DNA of 64,000 nucleotides from Candidatus Villigracilis saccharophilus (GCA_016709305.1 JADJNA010000047.1:62001-126000); one strand, 5' to 3'; shown: positions 8,267-16,637, numbered from the stretch's first letter. The notes: generated by a model not told the origin, from the letters alone. Translations and numbers: made by a program.

Positions 8267-9247
8267 ATGAAACTTCCTGAAGAACTTCAATTTATTGAAA
8301 ACGCAAGAATGCCCCAAAAAACCACAACTGCCAGGCTGGATGGTCAGGTTTGTGTTGTTACCGGAGCGACATCAGGCGTGGGGTATGAAATCGCAAAACG
8401 GCTTGCGGAGGGCGGAGCCCATTTAGTTCTAGTATGTCGGAATGCTGAAAAAGCAAAGAGGGTTAAGGCGGAAATAACCGATCTGTTCGACACCAGGGTT
8501 GATCTTGTTCAAGCTGATTTTTCAAACCTGGACGAGGTGCAAGTCGCTGCAAGTCAAATTCTTCATCAGTTTCCTGTCATCAAAATCCTAATAAATAATG
8601 CAGGCATGCATTTGACCAAACGCACCTTAACAGCAGATGGATTTGAAACTGCATTTGCTGTCAACCACCTTGCCTCCTTTCTATTTACGCGATTGCTTCT
8701 TGAAAGAATGATCGAGAAGTCCCCCTCCCGGATCATTCAGGTAAACTCTGAGGGACATCGTTTTGGAGGATTAAAGCTTGATGACCTGCATTGGGAAAAA
8801 CGCAGGTATCGCGGTTTACAAGGCTATGGCGCTTCCAAGACAGCTCAATTGCTGACAGTTTGGGAATTAGCGGATAGGTTACATGGAAGCGGTGTGACGA
8901 TCAATGCAGTCCACCCGGGTGAAGTTGCTACAAATATCGGGATGAATAACGGAATCCTATATCAATGGTATCAAAAATATTTACTTTTTCCGTTATTAAA
9001 AGACCCCAGGATATCCGCGGAAGCGCTCTATTACTTTGCCGCCGCTCCGGAATTAAGCATGACGAGTGGAAAATTCTTTAACCAAACCATTGAAGAAAAA
9101 CCAGCAGCCCATGCTCTGGACCGGGTAACGGGGAAACGCATTTGGGACATAAGTGAAGAATTAACGGGCTTGCACCTTAAACATAAAACGGTGGACAATG
9201 AACATCTGATCCCTGCGGGAAATTCTGGTTTAACTATTGCTTCATAA
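8267..9247 (+). CDS. Short-chain dehydrogenase/reductase (retinol-dehydrogenase-like SDR)
   Basis: About 326 residues, a classical SDR. The cofactor motif is TGATSGVG near residue 33, followed by NNAG (ILINNAGMH), the catalytic serine in VNSEGH and YGASK as the YxxxK pair. The arrangement, with an extended C-terminus, resembles the retinol dehydrogenase/WW-oxidoreductase-like subgroup that acts on lipid alcohols or aldehydes. An in-frame GTG lies 12 bp upstream, but the ATG at 8267 has AGGTGG at good spacing. Between an NTF2-like protein and a carotenoid oxygenase, it plausibly reduces or oxidises a cleavage product; that is inference. Confidence 0.87.
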   Translation: MKLPEELQFIENARMPQKTTTARLDGQVCVVTGATSGVGYEIAKRLAEGGAHLVLVCRNAEKAKRVKAEITDLFDTRVDLVQADFSNLDEVQVAASQILHQFPVIKILINNAGMHLTKRTLTADGFETAFAVNHLASFLFTRLLLERMIEKSPSRIIQVNSEGHRFGGLKLDDLHWEKRRYRGLQGYGASKTAQLLTVWELADRLHGSGVTINAVHPGEVATNIGMNNGILYQWYQKYLLFPLLKDPRISAEALYYFAAAPELSMTSGKFFNQTIEEKPAAHALDRVTGKRIWDISEELTGLHLKHKTVDNEHLIPAGNSGLTIAS

Positions 9248-9296
9248 GTAGTGAACTATTAAATTTTTTCGTAATCGGGTATATATTAATATCCTC

Positions 9297-11252
9297 ATGG
9301 GCAAACAACAAACTTCTTCCTTTGTTTTCAAGAATATTTACCCGAGATTTAGACACATATTACTGCTGGGCCGCAAGCTCTATCATTTTTTTATGACCCT
9401 GCAAACTTCTTTTAGCCAGCGTCCAGCATCTTCTCCTGTTCTGCCAGACGCTTATACTGTGTTAAACACCTCGACATTTGATTCTGAAATGGATCTTCAT
9501 TGTCTGGAGGGTGAAATACCTGACGATATTGAGGGTTCCCTCTTTATCTGTCAATGCCTGGGTTCCCCGGAGGCATTTATGGTTGGAGATACGAATATTA
9601 TTCGTATGGATTTTGAGGGCAAGGAACCACGACTTACCAATCGTTTGATGTGGACACCAACAGCATTGGCTCGCCATAAACTTAAAAATACCCGTCACCG
9701 CTTTGATTTTTTTGGGTTGATGTATCTATCTCCGGGAATGGGCATGAGTTCCTATACAGAAGGTTTGTATCTACTGCCCGATGGGCGTCTGGGGGTAACA
9801 AGCGATGTTGATCGCCCGTGGGTAATTGAAAGGGATAGTTTACAAGCCGTAACACCGGTTGGACGAAGAGATGAATGGCTGCCCATGCTGGCGGATAACG
9901 CCGGCGAGGTGATGGGGGGGCTTTTCGCTGGTTACAACAATTCCCATGTCTTATATACCGATCATGAAAAGGCCGAAGTTTTTTTGGTCAACTATCGGTT
10001 AAAGCGACCTGGAAGCGGGCACCCGGTCAAATTGATCCGCTGGGATGGCTATCATGATTTTGAATCGTGGATCGTCGTAGATGGTAATGGTGCGGAGATC
10101 GAAATCAAGCAAAGCATTCATGAATTGGTCTTTACCCGTGATTACATCCTGCTGGCCGATACTGCATTTGTAGCGGGGACAGAAATGTTTACCCCCTGGA
10201 AGAATTTGAAATTGCCCTATGACAAAACAGTTATATACATTATTGACCGCCGCGATTTAAAATCAGGCAGGAATACTGTTCTCTCAAAACAGATCGTGGT
10301 GGATAAACCCTGTATTCATTTAATTCCAGAATACGAGAATCCCAATGACAAGATCACCGTCTACATGCTCCACACCCCGGCCACAAATACCGCAGAAATA
10401 TTACGCAGTTATGATCGTGATCTAGATGGAAAACTTTTTCCCAAGCACCTGACTGGATATGGCACTTTGCCAGTGCTGGATTTGAGTAGCGTCGGCAAAC
10501 ATGTGATAGATGTGCCTCGGTCTCAAGTTGTTGGGTCAGAATATATTTCCGAAATGCCCTATTGTTGGGGACCGTATCTTTATACTTATATGGGGCGGCA
10601 AATAGAGCCCTATCACGGACAAGATTTATTTATCATGTTTAAGGGTTTTTCACGGGATATTTTGCCAAAGCGGATCTACAACGCTTATAAGAATGTGGAT
10701 GCACGTCAGGTGCCGCTGGAAGATATGGTAGGCGGCGAGGGGTTTCACCACAATAACTCGATCTGCCGGGTAACAACAAAAGATTTTGCAATTGCAGATG
10801 CCTACGTTTTTCCTGATCGGACACTTCTGTATACAATCGCAACTCTTGATTCAAAAGATCAGGCAGGGGCAGGCTATATCATTGCTGGAGTTGTTTCAGA
10901 CCGGGCTGCTGGCGAACGATCATCCGGGCATGAGTATTGGATATTTAACGCCTCTAATCTGGCAAAGGGACCAATTTGCAGGCTGGGGCATGAGTCTTTA
11001 AATAATGCAACTCTCTTTCACGCAGTTTATATCCCCAGGACAGTCGCAAAAAAATTAGATCAAAAGAAAGTGTCGTATCAGATACCAATTCGGGCAGATT
11101 ATCCAAGAGAAGATCTTGAAAAATGGGATAGCAGCATTTTGGAATGTTTTGAAGATGTGATCTGGCCCCTTTACGATCACTCTGACCCTGAAGCAACACA
11201 ACAAGCAAAAGAAATAGCGGGGCAACTGGCAGCACCTGGAAATCGGGGGTAA
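9297..11252 (+). CDS. Carotenoid oxygenase (RPE65/CCD/stilbene-cleaving family)
   Basis: A 651-residue non-heme iron dioxygenase-family protein. The family entry motif is EGEIPDDIEGSLF (about residues 71-83). Four histidines stand at the spacing expected for the iron ligands of the seven-bladed propeller: His217 (NNSH), His275 (SIHELVFT), His341 (CIHLIPEYE) and His575 (LFHAVYIP). The length is above the usual 450-550 because of a basic, partly hydrophobic N-terminal extension of about 50 residues. An ATG at codon 33 is a possible alternative start, and neither start has a good Shine-Dalgarno. The family cleaves C=C bonds of carotenoids, apocarotenoids, stilbenes or lignin-type phenolics. The substrate cannot be read from sequence. 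It is last in the NTF2-like/SDR cluster. Confidence 0.9.
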   Translation: MGKQQTSSFVFKNIYPRFRHILLLGRKLYHFFMTLQTSFSQRPASSPVLPDAYTVLNTSTFDSEMDLHCLEGEIPDDIEGSLFICQCLGSPEAFMVGDTNIIRMDFEGKEPRLTNRLMWTPTALARHKLKNTRHRFDFFGLMYLSPGMGMSSYTEGLYLLPDGRLGVTSDVDRPWVIERDSLQAVTPVGRRDEWLPMLADNAGEVMGGLFAGYNNSHVLYTDHEKAEVFLVNYRLKRPGSGHPVKLIRWDGYHDFESWIVVDGNGAEIEIKQSIHELVFTRDYILLADTAFVAGTEMFTPWKNLKLPYDKTVIYIIDRRDLKSGRNTVLSKQIVVDKPCIHLIPEYENPNDKITVYMLHTPATNTAEILRSYDRDLDGKLFPKHLTGYGTLPVLDLSSVGKHVIDVPRSQVVGSEYISEMPYCWGPYLYTYMGRQIEPYHGQDLFIMFKGFSRDILPKRIYNAYKNVDARQVPLEDMVGGEGFHHNNSICRVTTKDFAIADAYVFPDRTLLYTIATLDSKDQAGAGYIIAGVVSDRAAGERSSGHEYWIFNASNLAKGPICRLGHESLNNATLFHAVYIPRTVAKKLDQKKVSYQIPIRADYPREDLEKWDSSILECFEDVIWPLYDHSDPEATQQAKEIAGQLAAPGNRG

Positions 11253-11386
11253 GCCTTTTCATCTCGCTCGTCTGAACATGAGCGGCAGCATTCAAAAAAA
11301 CAGCCTTGAAGCACAGTAGCCGCACACAAATTCTTAACGTACTCTAATCGCATGGTGCTGTTTTATGCTTTAGAATGGCTTCACTC

Positions 11387-11502
11387 CGATGGGGAGTAGC
11401 GCCCGAATTTTTCGGGAAAAACAGCCGTCAAGACGGAAAGAGATTTCCCGGCTGTTTGAAAGAAAACGCAAGACCATCGCCTTCCTGGCGGTGGTCTTTT
11501 TT
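11387..11502 (+). promoter_or_regulatory. yybP-ykoY (manganese) riboswitch with transcription-terminator switch
   Basis: P1 pairs CGATGG (11387-11392) with CCATCG (11474-11479). Directly after the 5' strand comes GGAGTAGC, so the hallmark GGGGAGTAGC reads across 11391-11400. P2 is CCCGAA/TTCGGG (11402-11416). The third helix is AAACAGCCG/CGGCTGTTT (11419-11457), containing CCGTC-aa-GACGG. GCAAGACC (11468-11475) is the second conserved loop. These are the diagnostic parts of the yybP-ykoY family, which binds Mn2+ between the two loops. The 3' strand of P1 is also the 5' arm of a terminator, so ligand binding (P1 formed) should allow read-through: an ON switch. It precedes the zinc-ribbon gene at 11534. 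Confidence 0.85.
11471..11502 (+). terminator. Riboswitch-controlled intrinsic terminator
   Basis: An 11-bp stem (AGACCATCGCC at 11471-11481 with GGCGGTGGTCT at 11487-11497, one wobble), a TTCCT loop and a T-run to 11502. It shares CCATCG with riboswitch P1, so the two structures exclude each other. Confidence 0.85.
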
Positions 11503-11533
11503 ATTTTCAATAACGAACAGGAGATTACTCAAA

Positions 11534-11899
11534 ATGGACTTTCTAGAAGAGCTGTTTGAAATTGGCAAGCGCAAATATCAAAAAAGCGGCGGAGTCTTTC
11601 ACGACAAAGACCATAAAAATGACGACCACGATGATGACGACGACGATGATGACAAGCGCCGTCAATATTCCATCAAGTCGTATACTCAGGTGCCTGCATA
11701 CCGTCCGCAGGTGACCTCGAACCCAGCGTTTTTTTTATCCAGTATCGTTTGCCGCAGGTGTTCCATACAAACTGTTCAAGGCGCAAAGTTTTGTCACAGT
11801 TGCGGAACAGCCATTGAGCTGATTTCGACCTGTGCCAGTTGCGGTTCGAAATTGCCTCTCAATGAACTGCTCTGCTCACAATGTGGATATGGAAATTGA
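11534..11899 (+). CDS. Zinc-ribbon protein with an Asp/His-rich metal-binding-like stretch
   Basis: A 121-residue protein. After an N-terminal helix (MDFLEELFEIGKRKYQK) comes a strongly acidic stretch of Asp with interspersed His and Lys (about residues 24-43, including eight consecutive Asp). Two short zinc ribbons follow: CRRC...CHSCG and CASCG...CSQCG, eight cysteines in four CxxC knuckles. I chose the ATG at 11534 because AGGAG precedes it at 10 nt; the longer in-frame reading would translate the riboswitch. It is downstream of a manganese riboswitch and 23 bp before an amphi-Trp gene. A role in metal sensing, buffering or chaperoning is inferred from the acidic/His stretch plus the riboswitch; no function is known. 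Confidence 0.8.
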   Translation: MDFLEELFEIGKRKYQKSGGVFHDKDHKNDDHDDDDDDDDKRRQYSIKSYTQVPAYRPQVTSNPAFFLSSIVCRRCSIQTVQGAKFCHSCGTAIELISTCASCGSKLPLNELLCSQCGYGN

Positions 11900-11922
11900 T
11901 CACTAAAACAAGGAGTTTACAA

Positions 11923-12162
11923 ATGGCAGCACAAAAGAAAAAAAGCAAACGTGACATCCAGAAGAACTATCCCGTAAAGCAGTTTGTCAAAAAACTGCGG
12001 CGTCTGGCGGACTGTATCGAGCAGGGACAGAAGTTTCAGATTCAAGTGGCAGGGGAGCGGATTTCCATACCCGCTGCTGCGATCATCAACATCGAACATG
12101 AGCGCAGCGCCTCTTCGGAAGAGATTGAGTTCCAGCTTACATGGCCGCTTGAAAAGAAGTAG
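11923..12162 (+). CDS. Amphi-Trp domain protein
   Basis: A 79-residue protein matching the amphi-Trp domain pattern: basic N-terminus, helix KQFVKKLRRLADCIEQG, strand pair FQIQVAGERISIPA, then EIEFQLTW ending in the characteristic terminal tryptophan after alternating charged/hydrophobic residues. The domain is known as a small module of unknown function in bacteria and archaea. AAGGAG stands directly before its ATG. It is the second gene of the riboswitch-controlled unit, 23 bp after the zinc-ribbon gene. Co-control by manganese would be a new hint to its function. Confidence 0.8.
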   Translation: MAAQKKKSKRDIQKNYPVKQFVKKLRRLADCIEQGQKFQIQVAGERISIPAAAIINIEHERSASSEEIEFQLTWPLEKK

Positions 12163-12263
12163 CGTTCCTCCCCAATGGGACAACGAAACATATACAATTT
12201 TCATGTCCCATTTGGCGGATGCGTACCCGAGCGAGTGCGAGTGGCGGGTGCTGAGGGTTTTCT

Positions 12264-12615
12264 TCACTCATCATTCAAGGCAAACTCAATAGCTCGAATG
12301 ACTCCATTGATTTCGTTCTCCACCTGATTATTCCAAAAGCGGATCACCTTATATCCCAGTGACTCAAAATACTTGCTTCGTTCAGAGTCTTACGCGAAGC
12401 GGGCTTGTTCGAGCTGTTGACGGCCATCGAGTTCGATAATAAGTTTCTTTTTGATCGATACACATCTTCCCCTTTTGGGGGAAATCAGGGATGAAATTTC
12501 CAATAGCATGCTGTCTTCTGAAATTTACCCCATTCAATTTGTCTCCGCGTAGATATGCCCACAGTTTTCTTTCTGCGGGAGTGGGCTCTCTGCGCAATTC
12601 TCCTGCGCGATGCAT
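12264..12615 (-). pseudogene. DUF559 (Vsr-like) endonuclease-domain protein, frameshifted and with a nonsense codon
   Basis: From an ATG at 12615 the minus strand encodes MHRAGELRREPTPAERKLW, continuing to FRRQHAIGNFIPDF: the DUF559 N-terminal half. After a frame change near 12450-12480 it resumes as KLIIELDGRQQLEQARFA, meets TAA, and goes on in the same frame as DSERSKYFESLGYKVIRFW and then NNQVENEINGVIRAIEFAL to a TGA at 12264. A functional copy would be about 115-125 residues. Catalytic-core residues (IIELDG) remain, but at least two lesions make it non-functional. The plus-strand hairpin GTCCCATTTGG, which may end the amphi-Trp operon, lies downstream of it. Confidence 0.75.
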
Positions 12616-12673
12616 AGCTTTGGGATTTGATCGTTTTGGCGGCACGATTTTCCCCGAGTTTATCACCGAACCC

Positions 12674-12786
12674 TGCCCCCCCTCCGTCCCGCTTCGCGGG
12701 GACACCTCCACCAAATGGAACATAATAACTTTTTATGTTAACCAGATATGAACTTATCCCATTTGGCGCGAAGCGGGACGGGGGGG
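12674..12786. repeat. Nested inverted repeat beside the DUF559 relic
   Basis: C-rich arm ending in CGTCCCGCTTCGCG (about 12674-12698) pairs with CGCGAAGCGGGACG (12767-12780) and the following G-run. Inside, CCAAATGG pairs with CCATTTGG, and AACATAA with TTATGTT. The GTCCCATTTGG segment is also seen near 12205. The form is MITE-like, with no coding capacity. The long G/C runs make base errors likely here. Confidence 0.55.
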
Positions 12787-12791
12787 CCGAC

Positions 12792-14459
12792 TTAAAACCC
12801 TTCCGCCACATACTCACCCCACACGCCTCTCAGCGTATTGCAGATCTCGCCGAGCGTGATGTCATTCTCCACACACTCAATGAACAACGGCATCAAATTA
12901 TCTGTTCCTTTGGCCGCGACCACTAATTTCCCTAATAACTCATCAACTCGTTCCTGATTCCTCGTCTCTCGCAGCTTCTTCAATTTCTCGCGCTGTCCCA
13001 ACTCAATCGACGGGTCCACCTGCAAACGTTCCAACGTGAGAACCTCGTCCACGTTGAATTGATTGACGCCGACAACAATATCTTCTTTCCTTTCAATTGC
13101 CTGCTGCGCGGCGTAGGCGGCGTTTTGAATTTCGTTTTGCATGTATCCGCGTTCAATGGATTGCAGCGCGCCGCCCATCTCGTCGATCTTGGCGATGTAG
13201 TCGAGCGCGCCTTTTTCGATCTCGTCGGTCAGATGTTCGATCAGGTACGAACCCGCCAGCGGATCGATCGAGTCCGCGACGCCTGATTCGTAGGCGATAA
13301 TCTGTTGCGTCCGCAACGCCACGCGCACAGATTTTTCCGTGGGGAGCCAGAGGGCTTCATCCATTGAATTGGTGTGCAAACTTTGTGTCCCGCCTAACAC
13401 GGCAGATAGTGCTTGCAAAGTCACACGCACAACGTTGTTCTCAGGTTGCTGCGCCGTAAGCGTGGAGCCTGCGGTCTGTGTGTGGAAACGCAATTGCCAA
13501 CTGGACGGTTTCTTCGCCTTGAATCGTTCGCGCATGATCCGCGCCCACATGCGGCGCGCGGCGCGGAATTTGGCAACTTCTTCGAGCAGGTTATTGTGCG
13601 CGTTGAAGAAGAACGAAAGCTGCCCCGCGAAGGCGTCCACGTCCAAACCAGCTTTGAGCGCGGCTTCCACATAGGCAATGCCATCTGCCAGTGTGAACGC
13701 CACTTCCTGCACGGCGGTGGAGCCAGCCTCGCGGATGTGATAGCCCGAGATCGAGATCGTGTTCCAATACGGAACTTCTTTTGCGCAGAATGAAAAGATA
13801 TCGGTGATGAGCCGCATGGACGGAGCAGGGGGGAAGATATACGTCCCACGCGCCACGTACTCTTTGAGAATGTCATTCTGGATGGTGCCGCGCAGTTGGT
13901 GCATGTCCGCACCCTGGCGCTTCGCCACCGCAATGTACATCGCCAGCAAAACGCCAGCAGGCGCGTTGATGGTCATCGAAGTCGAAACTTTATCAAGCGG
14001 AATCTGATCGTACAACTGCATCATGTCATGGATGGAAGAAATCGACACGCCCACCTTCCCGACCTCTCCCTGCGCGATCGGATCATCCGCATCATACCCA
14101 ATTTGAGTTGGGAGGTCGAAAGCGACACTCAGCCCCGTTTGGCCTTGTGCCAGCAAATAGCGATAACGCTTGTTGGATTCCTCAGCCGTCGAGAATCCCG
14201 CATACTGACGCATCGTCCAAAACCGCGAACGATACATCGTCGGCTGCACTCCGCGGGTGTAGGGATATTCTCCGGGGAAGCCTAATTTCTCTTCGTAGGT
14301 AGGGGCGAGGTTCTCTCGCCCTGCATCATCGGGTAATGCCAGGCGCGGCACTTCAAGTCCAGATGAATATTCAAAGCGTTCTTTCCGCTCCTTGAATTTT
14401 TCCAAAGATTTCTTGAGCGTGTTTTCTTTCCATTTGTTGTATTGAGTGTTAAGAGACAT
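12792..14459 (-). CDS. Methylmalonyl-CoA mutase large (alpha) subunit, without B12 domain
   Basis: A 555-residue TIM-barrel subunit that interconverts methylmalonyl-CoA and succinyl-CoA. Family blocks are clear: YPYTRGVQPTMYRSRFWTMRQYAGF near residue 65-90 (substrate channel, with the key tyrosine), FDLPTQIGYDADDP, TISISGYHIREAGST and RFHTQTAGSTLTAQQPENN, then GGTQSLHTNSMDEAL. It ends where the fused proteins would continue into the cobalamin-binding domain. So this is the split type known from archaea and many bacteria, in which a small separate protein carries the DxHxxG domain; that gene is not in this window. Single-gene transcript on the minus strand; no clear Shine-Dalgarno before the ATG. 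Confidence 0.93.
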   Translation of the reverse strand: MSLNTQYNKWKENTLKKSLEKFKERKERFEYSSGLEVPRLALPDDAGRENLAPTYEEKLGFPGEYPYTRGVQPTMYRSRFWTMRQYAGFSTAEESNKRYRYLLAQGQTGLSVAFDLPTQIGYDADDPIAQGEVGKVGVSISSIHDMMQLYDQIPLDKVSTSMTINAPAGVLLAMYIAVAKRQGADMHQLRGTIQNDILKEYVARGTYIFPPAPSMRLITDIFSFCAKEVPYWNTISISGYHIREAGSTAVQEVAFTLADGIAYVEAALKAGLDVDAFAGQLSFFFNAHNNLLEEVAKFRAARRMWARIMRERFKAKKPSSWQLRFHTQTAGSTLTAQQPENNVVRVTLQALSAVLGGTQSLHTNSMDEALWLPTEKSVRVALRTQQIIAYESGVADSIDPLAGSYLIEHLTDEIEKGALDYIAKIDEMGGALQSIERGYMQNEIQNAAYAAQQAIERKEDIVVGVNQFNVDEVLTLERLQVDPSIELGQREKLKKLRETRNQERVDELLGKLVVAAKGTDNLMPLFIECVENDITLGEICNTLRGVWGEYVAEGF

Positions 14460-14463
14460 TTTT

Positions 14464-14537
14464 CACCACCAAGTGTCACAAAGGGTCACGAAGGAAAAGA
14501 TTTAAAAACCTTTGTGCTCCTTCATTCCTTCGTGGTT
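14464..14537. repeat. Dispersed palindromic repeat (CTTCGTGG type)
   Basis: Imperfect inverted repeat. The left part reads CACCACCAAGTGTCACAAAG and continues to GTCACGAAGGAAAAG; the right part CCTTTGTGCTCC and ATTCCTTCGTGGTT. A matching GCTTCGTGGTTT fragment occurs near 19610. It occupies the divergent spacer between the mutase and MFS genes. Confidence 0.55.
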
Positions 14538-14671
14538 AATTGAATTTCTTCAAGTATAAAGCCAACCCAAAATTAGATGTAGGACAAGTGACATACTATT
14601 CAATGAGCAATGTCCCCATTATTTATCGTACTCCCGTGCTAGAATTCTTCCATCCCGCTTCGAGGCGATCA

Positions 14672-15859
14672 ATGAATCTCATTTCCCGTATCAAACAATC
14701 ATCCCGTGAACTCATCCTCTTTGCTTCCGCCGCGCTGATGCTTGGCATGGCATTCAGCATGGTTGATGCGACCTTTAATAATTTTCTCAACGACAAATTT
14801 GCTTTGACAGGCTTTCAGCGTTCCTTTTTGGTGTTTCCGCGCGAACTGCCTGGATTTCTGGTGGTCTTTGTCTCGGCGGCGTTATGGTTCTTCTGCTCAC
14901 GCCGACTGAGCATGGTGGCGATGATCCTCAGCGCCGTGGGGGCTGCATTGATCGGTTTTGCATCCTCGAATTACTGGCTGATGATCGCCTGGCTTTTCAT
15001 CTACAGCATGGGACAGCATCTCTTCATGCCGCTCGCCTCTACCATCGGCATGGAGCTGGCGCGCGAGGGACAGGATGGACGCCGTCTGGGACAGATTAAC
15101 TCCATCCGCAATCTGGCCGCAATTCTGGGGAGTTTCAGTGTGGTGCTGGGATTCAAATATCTCGGGTTCACCTTCCAGCATACCTTCGCCATCGCCGCTG
15201 TGTTATTGGGCATCGCCGCTTTCCTGTTGTTCATGATGAAGCCTGAACCAGTCGTCGAAAAACGCGGCTTTTTACAACTGCATAAGGAATACCGTTTGTA
15301 TTACATTCTGAATGTGCTGTCGGGCGCGCGCAAGCAGCTCTTCATCACCTTTGCCCCCTGGGTATTGGTCAGCGTATTGAAACAGCCGACCCAGCTCATG
15401 GCAACGCTATTCACCATCGGCGGCGTGATCGGGATCCTTTTCCAGCCGCTGCTTGGCTGGGCCATTGACAAACTCGGCGAGCGGATCGTACTGGCTTCAG
15501 AAGCGGTCATTCTTGTTTTTGTGTGCATCGGTTATGGATTTGCAAAATTCATCTTCCCCGCTGATACCGCCTATCTGGTGGTGTGCGCCTGCTTCCTGAT
15601 CGACCAGATGATCTTCTCGGTCGGCATGGCGCGCGCGACTTACATGAAAAAGATCGCACTCCAGCCCGATCACATTCAACCCGCATTGACTGCCGCAGTG
15701 ACAATTGACCATGTCTTCTCCATCACCGCCGCGCTGGTAGGTGGACTCATCTGGAATACATTCGGCTTCCAGTACGTTTTTCTGCTTGGTATGTTGATCG
15801 CTGTGGTTAATTTCTTTACTGCGCTGCGGGTGCGCATTCCAGCCAAAGCCGCAGCCTAG
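14672..15859 (+). CDS. Major facilitator superfamily transporter
   Basis: A 395-residue polytopic protein with about 12 hydrophobic segments. Loop 2-3 carries basic residues (CSRRLSM), and the second half begins near LYYILNVLSGARKQLF. No proton-coupling or sugar motif stands out, so the substrate is unknown. A longer in-frame reading from 14540 would add 44 residues with no membrane character that overlap a palindromic repeat. I therefore chose the ATG at 14672, which has GAGG at 7 nt. It lies on the opposite strand from its neighbours and is transcribed alone. Confidence 0.83.
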   Translation: MNLISRIKQSSRELILFASAALMLGMAFSMVDATFNNFLNDKFALTGFQRSFLVFPRELPGFLVVFVSAALWFFCSRRLSMVAMILSAVGAALIGFASSNYWLMIAWLFIYSMGQHLFMPLASTIGMELAREGQDGRRLGQINSIRNLAAILGSFSVVLGFKYLGFTFQHTFAIAAVLLGIAAFLLFMMKPEPVVEKRGFLQLHKEYRLYYILNVLSGARKQLFITFAPWVLVSVLKQPTQLMATLFTIGGVIGILFQPLLGWAIDKLGERIVLASEAVILVFVCIGYGFAKFIFPADTAYLVVCACFLIDQMIFSVGMARATYMKKIALQPDHIQPALTAAVTIDHVFSITAALVGGLIWNTFGFQYVFLLGMLIAVVNFFTALRVRIPAKAAA

Positions 15860-15863
15860 CCTG

Positions 15864-16637
15864 TCAATTTAACTTTGTTTCACTCGAATAGTATCGATAT
15901 AAGAACCACACGGATATGGCGCCTAATATGTGCCACAGAGCATGTCCCTGCATGAGGCTGCGTTCAAAGCAAACGGTGCGGGTATTGTCCAATATCCAAA
16001 TGAAATATGCGCCTGTCAATAGACCGATGCCAATTTGCAAAAGCAGCACATTGATCTGAGGTTTGTCCTTCACTCGGAAGTAATACTCAAATCCCAGCGC
16101 AATGATTAGCACGATGGCAAAGGCGTACCTGCGCGTATCGGGGATGGCGATCTGTAACCAGCTTAGAAAAATGTTGAGGGTTAGAAACAGGCCAAGGGTT
16201 GTAATGATGCGCAGTTTCCAGATCCGCTCGAAGGCGTAGACCAACATGAATGCTGCGAGCAGGAACATCCCAAAGACATCGAAGAATTGACCGATGAAGG
16301 TCAAGGAGGCGTGGTAGAACGCGCTGCCAACGCCAACGATGATGCTGGCGATTCCCATCAGGATGGAATAGCCGACAATAAAACGACTCCCCTTGCGCAC
16401 AGAAACAATGATGAACATCCCACTGAACACAAATGCCAAGGATGAATAAGTGTTCGCCGCCTGCCGAATGGGACTATGCGTGTTGGAGGCTTCGCAGAAA
16501 CAGCCTGTCTGCAAACAAGTGGCGGGGGACCAATTTTCCCAGGTGTTCGGGTTCAACGATAAAAAAATGGTGATCGTCAGCGCCGAGATCAGAATAGCTG
16601 CTATGAGGGGGAACGCAAAGCCTGAAGGTTTATTCAT
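15864..16637 (-). CDS. Ceramidase-like (CREST family) integral membrane hydrolase
   Basis: A 257-residue protein with about seven membrane helices. Conserved features of the alkaline ceramidase/CREST family are present: CEAS..SPIRQAANTYSS near the first loop, GVGSAFYHASLTFIGQFFD (His and Asp of the zinc site) and, near the C-terminus, GHALWHILGA with paired histidines. The family cleaves ceramide-type amide bonds using membrane-buried zinc. It stands 188 bp downstream of, and on the same strand as, a sphingosine-1-phosphate-lyase-like gene, which fits a sphingolipid breakdown unit. The ATG at 16637 has no Shine-Dalgarno; TAAATA lies 7 nt upstream, so a leaderless transcript is possible but weakly supported. 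Confidence 0.8.
   Translation of the reverse strand: MNKPSGFAFPLIAAILISALTITIFLSLNPNTWENWSPATCLQTGCFCEASNTHSPIRQAANTYSSLAFVFSGMFIIVSVRKGSRFIVGYSILMGIASIIVGVGSAFYHASLTFIGQFFDVFGMFLLAAFMLVYAFERIWKLRIITTLGLFLTLNIFLSWLQIAIPDTRRYAFAIVLIIALGFEYYFRVKDKPQINVLLLQIGIGLLTGAYFIWILDNTRTVCFERSLMQGHALWHILGAISVWFLYRYYSSETKLN

Noticed and set aside
11387..11480. Cyclic-di-GMP, fluoride or ZTP riboswitch
   Set aside because: The conserved parts (GGGGAGTAGC, GTCAAGAC, GCAAGACC, P1 layout) fit yybP-ykoY and none of the others.
11375..11533. Longer N-terminus (MASLRWGV...) for the zinc-ribbon gene
   Set aside because: It would translate the riboswitch and terminator; a good Shine-Dalgarno supports the ATG at 11534.
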